A stretch of 64,000 nucleotides of DNA. It comes from Anderseniella sp. (lineage in GTDB: Bacteria; Pseudomonadota; Alphaproteobacteria; Rhizobiales; Aestuariivirgaceae). Both the position numbers and the translations under genes were made by a program. Shown here in pieces: positions 15,949 to 23,688 of this stretch (within the stretch, counting starts at the first letter, position 1; every line of letters starts with the position of its first letter). The stretch lies in NCBI GenBank assembly GCA_028289645.1, contig JANQOK010000020.1:106562-170561 (forward strand). The letters run 5' to 3'. Below the pieces are notes generated by a model. That model was not told the origin of the DNA, made no database searches, and was given only the letters and a program-made list of their open reading frames with translations.

Positions 15949-18003
15949 ATGTCCAAGTCACTTGACCTGTTCGGCAATGCCGACGCCTCAACCGCCGCCA
16001 AAAAGCCGGTGCCAGCGGCATCTTCCGGTTCGACAGCAAAGAAAGCCAGGCATCCGGCAGCTGAGGCCGGCTACACCGCCGCCGATATTGAAGTGCTCGA
16101 AGGCCTGGAACCTGTTCGCCGGCGTCCGGGGATGTACATCGGCGGCACGGATGAAAAGGCTCTGCATCACCTGTTTGCCGAAGTCATTGACAATTCCATG
16201 GATGAAGCGGTTGCCGGCCATGCCACCTTTATAGAGGTCGAGTATGACGCCGATGGCTATCTGTGTGTCTCCGACAATGGCCGCGGCATCCCGATTGATC
16301 CGCACCCCAAGTTCAAGGACAAGTCCGCCCTCGAAGTCATTCTGACAACCCTGCACGCCGGCGGCAAGTTTGACTCCAAGGTCTATGAGACCTCCGGCGG
16401 CCTGCATGGTGTAGGCGTGTCCGTGGTCAATGCACTGGCCGAGGTGCTGGAGGTTGAGGTTGCCCGCAATCAGACCCTGTACCGTCAGGTCTATTCGCGT
16501 GGCCACGCAGAAGGGCCGATATCCGACGAGGGCAAAGTGCACAACCGGCGCGGCACCCGGGTGCGCTTCAAACCTGACGAGCAGATTTTCGGCAAGGGCG
16601 CCAAGTTCAAGCCGGCGCGGCTGTTCAAGATGGCCCGGTCGAAGGCTTACCTGTTTGGCGGCGTTGAAATCCGCTGGTCCGTCGATCCAGTGCACCTGAC
16701 CGACAAGGACGACACGCCGCAGAAAACCGTTCTGCATTTTCCTGGCGGGCTCAAGGACTACCTCGAAGAGGCCATTCACGGCCGCCCGCGGGTGGCCGAC
16801 GAGATCTTTGCAGGCAAGGTGAAGAAGGACGGCGGGCACGGATCCGTTGAATGGGCCGTAGCGTGGTTTGGCGGTGCCGACGGGTTTGTTTCATCTTATT
16901 GCAACACGGTTCCCACCGCTGAAGGCGGAACCCATGAGCAGGGTTTGCGCCTCGCTCTCAGCCGGTCTTTGAAGAATTACGCCGAACTTTCCGGCAACAA
17001 GCGCGGATCGGTGATTACGACGGAAGATGTGATGTCGTCTGCCGGCATTATGCTGTCGGTGTTCATTCGCGAACCGGAATTCCAGGGCCAGACCAAGGAG
17101 AAGCTGGCCACGGTTGAAGCGTCACGCATTGTCGACAAGGCCGTGTCGGACCATTTTGACCACTGGTTGACCGGCCATCCTGCCCAGGCGGACAAGCTGC
17201 TGGACTGGGTGGTGGAGCGTGCCGAGGAACGTCTCCGCCGCCGCGCCGAACGTGACGTGGGCCGCAAGACCGCGGTGCGCAAACTGCGCCTGCCGGGCAA
17301 ACTGGCCGACTGTTCGTCCTCCGGGCGGGAGGGCTCCGAACTGTTCATAGTCGAAGGTGACTCCGCCGGCGGGTCCGCCAAGCAGGCCCGCAACCGGCAG
17401 ACCCAAGCCATATTGCCGCTGCGCGGCAAGATCCTCAACGTGGCCTCTGCAACCCGCGACAAGCTGAATGCCAACCAGCAATTGGGCGACCTGCTGCAGG
17501 CGCTGGGATGTGGAACCGGCGACAAGTACCGTGAAGACGATCTGCGCTACGAGAAGGTCATCATCATGACGGATGCCGACGTCGATGGCGCACACATAGC
17601 CTCATTGCTCATTACATTTTTCTTCCGGCTGACACCGGCGCTGATAGAGCAGGGGCATCTCTACCTGGCGGTGCCGCCGCTGTACCGGCTGGTCCAGGGC
17701 ACCAAGTCGGCCTATGCCCGTGACGATGACCACCGGGACGAACTGATGGCCAGTGAGTTCACCGGACGCGGCAAGGTGGAGATTTCGCGGTTCAAGGGCC
17801 TCGGTGAAATGTTGCCTGCACAGCTCAAGGAAACCACCATGACGCCCGGCAACCGCACACTGCTGCAGGTGCAGATGGCCGAAAGCGAGGCTGAAGTGAC
17901 CGCGCGCGTGGTCAAGGAACTGATGGGCAACAAGCCCGAGGACCGCTTCAATTTCATCACCGAGCGCGCCCAGTTCGTCGACGATGTCGAACTCGACATC
18001 TGA
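15949..18003 (+). CDS. parE: DNA topoisomerase IV subunit B (ParE)
   Basis: The ATPase subunit of topoisomerase IV, which decatenates daughter chromosomes. It is 684 residues long. The GHKL ATPase domain starts with YTAADIEVLEGLEPVRRRPGMYIG and FAEVIDNSMDEAVAG. The Toprim domain has EGDSAGGSAKQARNR (from residue 469) and DADVDGAHI (from 542). The N-terminal Ala/Lys-rich ~35 residues precede the domain, as in other alphaproteobacterial ParE. ParE rather than GyrB is inferred from overall sequence character and length. No parC is in the window. Confidence 0.9.
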   Translation: MSKSLDLFGNADASTAAKKPVPAASSGSTAKKARHPAAEAGYTAADIEVLEGLEPVRRRPGMYIGGTDEKALHHLFAEVIDNSMDEAVAGHATFIEVEYDADGYLCVSDNGRGIPIDPHPKFKDKSALEVILTTLHAGGKFDSKVYETSGGLHGVGVSVVNALAEVLEVEVARNQTLYRQVYSRGHAEGPISDEGKVHNRRGTRVRFKPDEQIFGKGAKFKPARLFKMARSKAYLFGGVEIRWSVDPVHLTDKDDTPQKTVLHFPGGLKDYLEEAIHGRPRVADEIFAGKVKKDGGHGSVEWAVAWFGGADGFVSSYCNTVPTAEGGTHEQGLRLALSRSLKNYAELSGNKRGSVITTEDVMSSAGIMLSVFIREPEFQGQTKEKLATVEASRIVDKAVSDHFDHWLTGHPAQADKLLDWVVERAEERLRRRAERDVGRKTAVRKLRLPGKLADCSSSGREGSELFIVEGDSAGGSAKQARNRQTQAILPLRGKILNVASATRDKLNANQQLGDLLQALGCGTGDKYREDDLRYEKVIIMTDADVDGAHIASLLITFFFRLTPALIEQGHLYLAVPPLYRLVQGTKSAYARDDDHRDELMASEFTGRGKVEISRFKGLGEMLPAQLKETTMTPGNRTLLQVQMAESEAEVTARVVKELMGNKPEDRFNFITERAQFVDDVELDI

Positions 18004-18115
18004 GAGTTTTCTGCTCCTGACATTTTGGTGACAGTTCAGCCGAATTGGGTTACTGTGACAACTGCGCACGAGCAGCCGGGTTCACGGCGGTGCGGAATTT
18101 TGGATTGTCTTTGGG

Positions 18116-19132
18116 ATGTCGGTGCTGGGGACCACCAGGGCAGCCCGCGAATGGCCCACCTGGGTTGCGCTGGCTGTCTGTTATACAATTTGGCTTTCTG
18201 CGATCATCTGGCACGATAAGCTGGGATGGTTCTGGGTGGTTCCCGCCGCCTTGATGGCCACGTTTCACTCTTCACTTCAACATGAAGCATTGCACGGCCA
18301 CCCGACCCGGTCGGGAGCACTGAATGAGGCGTTGGTGTCTCCGGCGATCGGCCTGTTTGTGCCGTATCGGCGGTTTCGCGATACCCATTTGCGTCACCAC
18401 AACAATGTCATGCTGACGGACCCGTATGACGACCCGGAAAGCTGGTATTTGAGCCGCCATGACTGGCATCGCACCAGTCCTGTAATGCAGGCGGTGCTGG
18501 GTGTTAACAGTACGCTTGGCGGCCGTATTCTGATCGGACCGGCTCTGGCGCTATATGCGTTCTGGCGCAATGATCTAAAGCTGGCGCGTGCCGGCGACCG
18601 GGAAGTGGTTCGGGCATATGTCATGCATGTCGCCGGCCTGATACCGGTTGTCGCGCTGCTGGTCTGGCTGGACATTCCGCTATGGGCGTACGGGCTGTTC
18701 GTAGCCTATCCCGGCATGTCGATATTGATGATCAGAACCTTCATCGAGCATCGCGCCGAGGAAATGGTTGCCGAACGCACCGCAGTGATCGAAGCCGGAC
18801 CTTTGATGCGCTTGTTGTTTCTCAACAACAACTATCACGCGGTGCATCATGATCATCCCTATGTTCCATGGGTGGAACTGCCGGCCATCTGGCGGCAGGA
18901 CAGGACGGAAACCTTGCGCAACAACGGCGGATATCACTATCCCGGCGGCTACCTCCAGGTCGCCTGGTACTGGCTCTTCCGGCGCCGCGAACCAGTCGAA
19001 CACCCGTTCATGCGGCGCAATATAGATGATGCTTACGAACGGACCTTTCAGCCGCAGAGTACCGGCTTTGAAAAGCAGGCTCCTCATGCAGGTTCAAAGG
19101 TGGATGTCGTGCGGAGAAACACAGATCGTTGA
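18116..19132 (+). CDS. Membrane fatty acid desaturase family protein
   Basis: A 338-residue membrane-bound di-iron enzyme. The three histidine boxes are HEALHGH (56-62), HLRHH (91-95) and NYHAVHHDHP (about 238-248). Hydrophobic segments near residues 16-50, 70-85 and 155-195 would anchor it in the inner membrane. Members insert double bonds or hydroxyl groups in acyl chains or carotenoids; the substrate is not evident. It is followed by two genes that may be co-transcribed with it. Confidence 0.85.
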   Translation: MSVLGTTRAAREWPTWVALAVCYTIWLSAIIWHDKLGWFWVVPAALMATFHSSLQHEALHGHPTRSGALNEALVSPAIGLFVPYRRFRDTHLRHHNNVMLTDPYDDPESWYLSRHDWHRTSPVMQAVLGVNSTLGGRILIGPALALYAFWRNDLKLARAGDREVVRAYVMHVAGLIPVVALLVWLDIPLWAYGLFVAYPGMSILMIRTFIEHRAEEMVAERTAVIEAGPLMRLLFLNNNYHAVHHDHPYVPWVELPAIWRQDRTETLRNNGGYHYPGGYLQVAWYWLFRRREPVEHPFMRRNIDDAYERTFQPQSTGFEKQAPHAGSKVDVVRRNTDR

Positions 19133-19237
19133 GCTGAAAGCGGTTGTCGTTGCCGCACTGACCGCACCGGTCAAGTCCGTTCAAACAGCGCGGCTGCAAC
19201 TTGATATCCACCGCCGGTGTGCCTCATAAGAACAGGT

Positions 19238-19744
19238 ATGAGGATTGCGCATCGGCTTGAACGCCTTATGGCGATGGATGATACGACCTGGGCGCGGCAT
19301 GCAAATCCGTGGTCAGGCTGGACCCGGCTTCCCATACTGCCGTTGCTGGCGCTGGGGGTCTGGTCGCGGGTGTGGATAGGCTGGTGGTGCCTGGTGCCGG
19401 TCCTGGCATTGGTGGTGTGGACATTCTGGAACCCGCGGGCGTTTGCCGAACCCGGCTCGACCGACAATTGGATGTCGAAGGTGACATTCGGAGAGCGTGT
19501 ATGGCTGAACGCAGGCATTCACCCGATACCGGACCATCATGCCCGCATGGCTTCCTACCTGGGGATGCTGGCCGGGTCCGGGCTTGTGCCGCTGACCTGG
19601 GGGTTGTGGACGCTGGAACTCTGGCCGGTATTGCTGGGCCTGTTGATTACGGTAACCGGTAAGCTGTGGCAGATGGACCGGATGGTCTGGCTATACGAGG
19701 ACATGAAAAAACGGGTTCCGGAGTATGCCCAGTGGCTGCACTGA
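19238..19744 (+). CDS. Conserved membrane protein of unknown function
   Basis: About 168 residues. Trp-rich hydrophobic segments near LPILPLLALGVWSRVWIGWW, CLVPVLALVVWTFW and the paired C-terminal LGMLAGSGLVPLTW and WPVLLGLLITVTGKL predict four membrane helices. The motif RHANPWSGWTR precedes the first helix. I recall a domain of unknown function (possibly DUF6653) with this look, but the assignment is tentative. The ATG at 19238 is chosen over an upstream GTG at 19217. The next gene overlaps its end by 13 bases. Confidence 0.65.
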   Translation: MRIAHRLERLMAMDDTTWARHANPWSGWTRLPILPLLALGVWSRVWIGWWCLVPVLALVVWTFWNPRAFAEPGSTDNWMSKVTFGERVWLNAGIHPIPDHHARMASYLGMLAGSGLVPLTWGLWTLELWPVLLGLLITVTGKLWQMDRMVWLYEDMKKRVPEYAQWLH

Positions 19745-20397
19745 ATTGCCCGGTCTGCAGATGCTGCGAAACCCGCGTCTTCCTGGTTGACCGGACCGGC
19801 CGCACCTATCATCGCTGCAGCGCATGTAAGGCGACGTTTCTGGATCCATCCTGCTTCCTGTCGCCAGCCGAAGAGTATGCACATTATCTGACACATGAAA
19901 ATAATGTGAGTGATCCCGGGTACAGAGCATATCTTTCGAAACTGGCCGATCCGTTACAGGCGCGGCTCGAGCCTGCATCAGCAGGCCTGGACTACGGTTG
20001 CGGACCGGCACCGGCACTGGCGGACATGATGCGCGGCTCAGGTCACGACATGGCGGTCTTTGATCCGCATTTTGCCAATGACGCGTTTGTGCTGGAACGA
20101 GCCTATGACTTTGTCACATGCACCGAGACGGCAGAACATTTTCATTCACCGGGGGATGAATTCAAACGCTTGTCAGCACTGCTGAAACCCGGAGGCATAT
20201 TGGCAGTGATGACCATTTTCCAGACCGATGACGCGCGCTTCGAGAATTGGCGATACCGGCATGATCCGACGCACGTTGTGTTTTACAGGGAGCAGACGTT
20301 TGCGGTTCTGGCTCGGCAGCTCCAATTGCGGTGTGACGTCATTGCCAAGGACGTCGTGTTTCTCAGCAAAGCGCCGCGAACCTATATCGGGCGATGA
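19732..20397 (+). CDS. Class I SAM-dependent methyltransferase with zinc-ribbon-like N-terminus
   Basis: A ~221-residue protein. The N-terminus has CPVCRCC and, 18 residues on, CSAC, a possible zinc knuckle. Then comes the SAM-binding motif I GLDYGCGPAPALADM, acidic motif II AVFDPHF, and CTETAEHFHSPGDEFKRLSALLKPGGIL, the layout of a Methyltransf_23 enzyme. The GTG at 19732 overlaps the preceding gene; an earlier in-frame ATG at 19666 would overlap it by 79 bases and is less likely. The substrate is unknown. Confidence 0.75.
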   Translation: MAALNCPVCRCCETRVFLVDRTGRTYHRCSACKATFLDPSCFLSPAEEYAHYLTHENNVSDPGYRAYLSKLADPLQARLEPASAGLDYGCGPAPALADMMRGSGHDMAVFDPHFANDAFVLERAYDFVTCTETAEHFHSPGDEFKRLSALLKPGGILAVMTIFQTDDARFENWRYRHDPTHVVFYREQTFAVLARQLQLRCDVIAKDVVFLSKAPRTYIGR

Positions 20398-20481
20398 CGC
20401 GCCAGAAACTGCTGGTCATTCGGGCCGGATGAGGGCAAATACTGCAATTTGACGATCGCCAGGTCAGTGCACGGAACACAA

Positions 20482-20495
20482 TTGCATGCATGCAA
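20482..20495. promoter_or_regulatory. 14-bp perfect palindrome upstream of the PpiC gene
   Basis: TTGCATGCATGCAA is an exact palindrome about 99 bases before the ATG at 20594, followed by further TGCA-containing sequence and CATAAT at 20512-20517. It probably marks an operator. Its TGCAT core is shared with the repeats at 22337-22385. Confidence 0.35.
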
Positions 20496-20593
20496 GCAAC
20501 CATGCACATGACATAATCTTTAATTGTAATGCTGGTTTAGTCCGGGCATGGTCCGCGCCGATCCAGGGTTTTTGATAGTAAAAGGAAAGTTTG

Positions 20594-21409
20594 ATGTCTT
20601 TTTCCGTATTTTTGCGTGCAGGCTTCGCCGGCGCCGCAGCGCTGATGGTTGTCAGCGCGTCTTCCGTTCTGGCGCAGGACGCAAAAACGCTGGCGACCGT
20701 CAATGGCCACGAGATTACTTCCAAGGATGTGGACTTTGCCAGAAAGTCGCTTGGCGATGCGTTGAGTCAGGTGGCGCCGGACCAGCAGCAGGCTTTCATT
20801 GTGAATATTCTGGTTGAGTCTCACTTGCTGGCCGATGCCGCCCGCGAGGAAGGCATGGCCGATACAGAAGAGTACAAACGCCAGATGTCCTGGCTGGAAG
20901 TACAGGCGCTGCGCGAAGCATTTGTGCGCAAGCGCTCGGCGGAACTGGTCAGCGATGCCGACATACAGGCACGCTATGACGAAGCCAAGAAACAGGTTGC
21001 CGGCAAGAAGGAAGTTCAGGCCAGCCACATACTGCTGAAGACCAAGGCCGAGGCAGAGGCGGTGATTGCAGAACTCGACAAGGGTGCCGACTTCGCTGAA
21101 CTGGCCAAGGCCAAATCAACTGGCCCGTCAGGCCCGCGCGGCGGTGACCTCGGATTCTTCGGCACCGGCCGCATGGTGCCCGCTTTCGAGGCGGCTGTAT
21201 TTCCGCTGGAGAAGGGAACCTACACCAAGCAGCCGGTGCAGACCCAGTTTGGCTTTCACGTCATCAAGAAGGTCGATGAGCGCGAGCAGGCGTTCCCGGA
21301 ACTGAAAGATGTCGCGGAGCGTATTCGTGTCAGTTTGCAGGCAGACAAGTTACAGGTCATTGTAAAGGCGCTTCGCGAAAAGGCGAAGATTGAACTCACC
21401 AAGCCGTAA
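20594..21409 (+). CDS. Periplasmic peptidyl-prolyl isomerase, PpiC/parvulin type
   Basis: A 271-residue exported foldase. The signal peptide is MSFSVFLRAGFAGAAALMVVSASSVLAQ. A SurA-like N-terminal helical domain covers ~30-135, and a parvulin domain covers ~138-232 (VQASHILLKTKAEAEAVIAEL, SGPRGGDLGFFGTGRMVPAFE, TQFGFHVIKKVD). It catalyses cis-trans isomerisation of proline peptide bonds in proteins crossing the periplasm. The start at 20594 is backed by AAAGGAAAG. Confidence 0.9.
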   Translation: MSFSVFLRAGFAGAAALMVVSASSVLAQDAKTLATVNGHEITSKDVDFARKSLGDALSQVAPDQQQAFIVNILVESHLLADAAREEGMADTEEYKRQMSWLEVQALREAFVRKRSAELVSDADIQARYDEAKKQVAGKKEVQASHILLKTKAEAEAVIAELDKGADFAELAKAKSTGPSGPRGGDLGFFGTGRMVPAFEAAVFPLEKGTYTKQPVQTQFGFHVIKKVDEREQAFPELKDVAERIRVSLQADKLQVIVKALREKAKIELTKP

Positions 21410-21457
21410 CCGGCGGGCAGCCGCCGGACCTGCGGCAATTGCTGGAGGCCCAAGTCG

Positions 21458-22309
21458 GTGAAATATATTTTGCGGTTGTGCAGTGCAGTTGGCGTTGCTG
21501 CGGTGTTGCTTGCGTCATCAGCATGGGCCGCTGCCGGAACGATGCTTGCTCAAACTGACACTGTTGCCCGCGCACCCAGCAATTGCCTTGCCATCGCAAA
21601 AAACCTGCCCAAAGCCCGTTTCGCCAACCTGACACAGGTGCAGGGTACACCTGCATCAGGCACGGTTCGCATCAGTTTTGTCGGCCATTCGACGTTCTGG
21701 ATTGAGAGCCCCGGCGGCGTGACAATTGCCACCGACTATGCCGGCTGGACCGGCCGGCGCGGCATCCCGCGGGTGGTCACGATGAACAAGGCGCACGAGA
21801 CCCACTACACTGACAGTCCTGATCCGGGCATCGAATACGTGCTGCGTGGATGGAATCCTGAGGGCGGGCGCAGCAATCACAATCTCGAAGTGGACGATGT
21901 GCTGATCCGCAATGTCACCACCGACATTCGCGGCTGGCAGGCACCGGAAAAGGATGCCAATTCGATTTTCATTTTCGAGATTTCAGGCCTGTGCATCGGT
22001 CATCTCGGTCACCTGCATCATGAACTGGGGGCAGGGCATCTGGGCTGGATCGGTCGGCTTGATGTCGTGATGGTGCCGGTGGACGGAAGCTGGACGCTGC
22101 CAATAGACAAGATGGCGGGTGTCATAAAGCAGCTCAGGTCACGGGTGATTCTGCCCATGCATGCATTTGGCGATTATTCGCTGTCACAGTTCGTTGCCAA
22201 TCTCAGCAATGACTTTGCAATTCGTCGCGACCAGGAACAGACAATTACCCTGTCTGTCGACAGTTTACCGGCAAAGCCCACTGTAATCGTACTGGAACCG
22301 CAGTTTTAG
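21458..22309 (+). CDS. Exported metallo-beta-lactamase-fold protein with variant metal site
   Basis: A 283-residue protein with a signal peptide (VKYILRLCSAVGVAAVLLASSAWAAA). It belongs to the UlaG/Lactamase_B_3 branch: VRISFVGHSTFWIESPGGV, then GHLGHLHHELG, VPVDGSWTLPIDKM and ILPMHAFGDY. Where the canonical HxHxDH should be, it reads AHETHYTD, so the metal ligands are rearranged. The start is a GTG at 21458 after GGAGG. It follows the PpiC gene by 48 bases. A Tat-exported relative with the normal motif is at 61131. Confidence 0.8.
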   Translation: MKYILRLCSAVGVAAVLLASSAWAAAGTMLAQTDTVARAPSNCLAIAKNLPKARFANLTQVQGTPASGTVRISFVGHSTFWIESPGGVTIATDYAGWTGRRGIPRVVTMNKAHETHYTDSPDPGIEYVLRGWNPEGGRSNHNLEVDDVLIRNVTTDIRGWQAPEKDANSIFIFEISGLCIGHLGHLHHELGAGHLGWIGRLDVVMVPVDGSWTLPIDKMAGVIKQLRSRVILPMHAFGDYSLSQFVANLSNDFAIRRDQEQTITLSVDSLPAKPTVIVLEPQF

Positions 22310-22336
22310 AGCGCGAAACTGCCTTTGCGAGAGTCA

Positions 22337-22385
22337 TGCATTGCTGGCATTGCTGCATTGCAGCATATTACGTTGCATTGCAGCA
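22337..22385 (+). repeat. Helically phased TGCATTGCAGCA repeats upstream of a small gene
   Basis: TGCATTGCAGCA occurs twice exactly 20 bases apart (22354-22365 and 22374-22385), preceded by related TGCATTGCTG and GCATTGCTG copies about 10 bases apart. Same-face spacing suggests cooperative binding by a regulator. CTATAA at 22406-22411 could be the -10 element. TGC/GCA-rich sites of this kind are used by PhaR-type regulators in alphaproteobacteria, but the link here is only a guess. Confidence 0.45.
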
Positions 22386-22465
22386 AATCTGTCACGATCT
22401 TCCCCTATAAGAATTGCAACAAGACACCCGATCGTGGATGTCATTGCAAAAAGACGGAGAAGATA

Positions 22466-22684
22466 ATGGCTGCTACAGCTCATATTGATCAATTTCATTC
22501 ACCGGATCGCGCCGGCAAGCGCGGAAGCGGATTTTTTGCCCGGCTGATGACACGCATCTGCCTGAACAGCGAAGCCCGCGCAATCCATCGCCTGGAAACC
22601 GAGGTAGGTCATCTGCTCGGGCCAGACCATCTGCGTCATATCAAGGCAGATTTTGCTGCGCGTAAGGCGAGAGCTTTGAAGTAA
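22466..22684 (+). CDS. Small basic protein of unknown function
   Basis: 72 residues from the ATG at 22466 (GACGGAGA 7 bases upstream). It starts MAATAHIDQFHSP and has two probable helices (GFFARLMTRICL and ARAIHRLETEVGHLL) and a basic tail RKARALK. The frame extends to 22325, but the upstream part overlaps the repeat operators and is not protein-like. A separate promoter, operator and terminator make it a real single-gene unit. The family is not recognised. Confidence 0.65.
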   Translation: MAATAHIDQFHSPDRAGKRGSGFFARLMTRICLNSEARAIHRLETEVGHLLGPDHLRHIKADFAARKARALK

Positions 22685-22754
22685 ACGCGTTCGCGGAACG
22701 GCAGCGCACAGCTGAGTCGCTGTTAACCTCCCTCGCCGAAACCGCATGAAACAA

Positions 22755-22784
22755 GGCTGGACAACGAAAGTCCGGCCTTTTTTC
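22755..22784 (+). terminator. Intrinsic terminator after the small basic protein gene
   Basis: An 8-base-pair stem (GGCTGGAC / GTCCGGCC, one G-T pair) with a 7-base loop is followed by TTTTTTC. It ends the transcript 70 bases after the 72-residue gene. Confidence 0.85.
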
Positions 22785-22928
22785 TTGCTCTGCGAGTGTG
22801 TAGCATTGCAAATGTGATCGCTGCCCAAGTTTCTCCGCAAATAAGCCGCATGAGAACGAGATGGGCAGTGTATTGTCGTGCTCCGGTACCAGGTTGCCGT
22901 TGATGTCCATGATGGCGTAGAGGATAGC

Positions 22929-23612
22929 GTGTTGGTGAGAAATGTGTCGTTGAAAACCGGTCTTTTTGCTGGGCTGATCGTGTCAATGCTGATGTCTGCA
23001 TCGCCGGCCACGGCGGCAAGCAACATCGACGTCTGTTTGGGGCCAACGCCTGCGCTTGAGCGAATTGGAGCATGTACCCGCGCCATCGAGGCGGGCCTAA
23101 GCGGAAAGCAACTGGTCGATGCGCATACGGCACGTGGCGTGACTTATGGCCTGTTGGGCCAACTCGACAATGCCATTGTCGATTTGACCACCGCACTGGA
23201 TCTCGAAAAGTCTGACCCTTCCATATATATCGCCCGGGCTCGGGCGCTCTTCAACAAACGCGATTTTGACCAAGCAATGCTGGATCTTGCGGAAGCCATA
23301 AAACTGGATCCGACAAATTCAATTCCGGTAAACCTGATGGGCAAGAACCATTTCATGCTTGCCAATTACGACATTGCATTGAAGTTTTTTGGTGATGCAA
23401 TCAAGCTCGACCCAAACCACTATAATGCTTTCGTGAACCGGGCGACGACATATTACCGGACCAACAAGCTCCCCGAAGCCATGAAAGACGTAAACGCGGC
23501 CTACCTGATGTTGCCGCCCGGTGACAGTCGCGGCAGAGGACTGCTGCAATTGAAAGTCGCTATTGAACGTGCCTTTGCGTCCCAGCAAAACGTCGCACCG
23601 GCATCTAACTGA
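22929..23612 (+). CDS. Exported TPR-repeat protein
   Basis: About 227 residues. An N-terminal hydrophobic signal (TGLFAGLIVSMLMSASPATAAS) is followed by ~35 residues with two cysteines (DVCLGPTP, IGACTRAIEAG) and then four TPR-like helix pairs, for example ARGVTYGLLGQLDNAIVDL and FMLANYDIALKFFGDAIKLDPNHY. It probably acts as a periplasmic protein-interaction scaffold. The GTG at 22929 follows AGAGGA; nearby TTG and GTG codons are alternatives. Confidence 0.75.
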   Translation: MLVRNVSLKTGLFAGLIVSMLMSASPATAASNIDVCLGPTPALERIGACTRAIEAGLSGKQLVDAHTARGVTYGLLGQLDNAIVDLTTALDLEKSDPSIYIARARALFNKRDFDQAMLDLAEAIKLDPTNSIPVNLMGKNHFMLANYDIALKFFGDAIKLDPNHYNAFVNRATTYYRTNKLPEAMKDVNAAYLMLPPGDSRGRGLLQLKVAIERAFASQQNVAPASN

Positions 23613-23688
23613 TCGTAGCGCTGCCGGCGCATCTTGATTGGCGGACGCAAATTCCGATTGCCGCGCTCTGCCAGACTGCAGTAATGCT

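Noticed and set aside
22325-22465. N-terminal extension of the 72-residue protein
   Set aside because: It overlaps the repeat operators and the -10-like element, and the ATG at 22466 has its own ribosome site.
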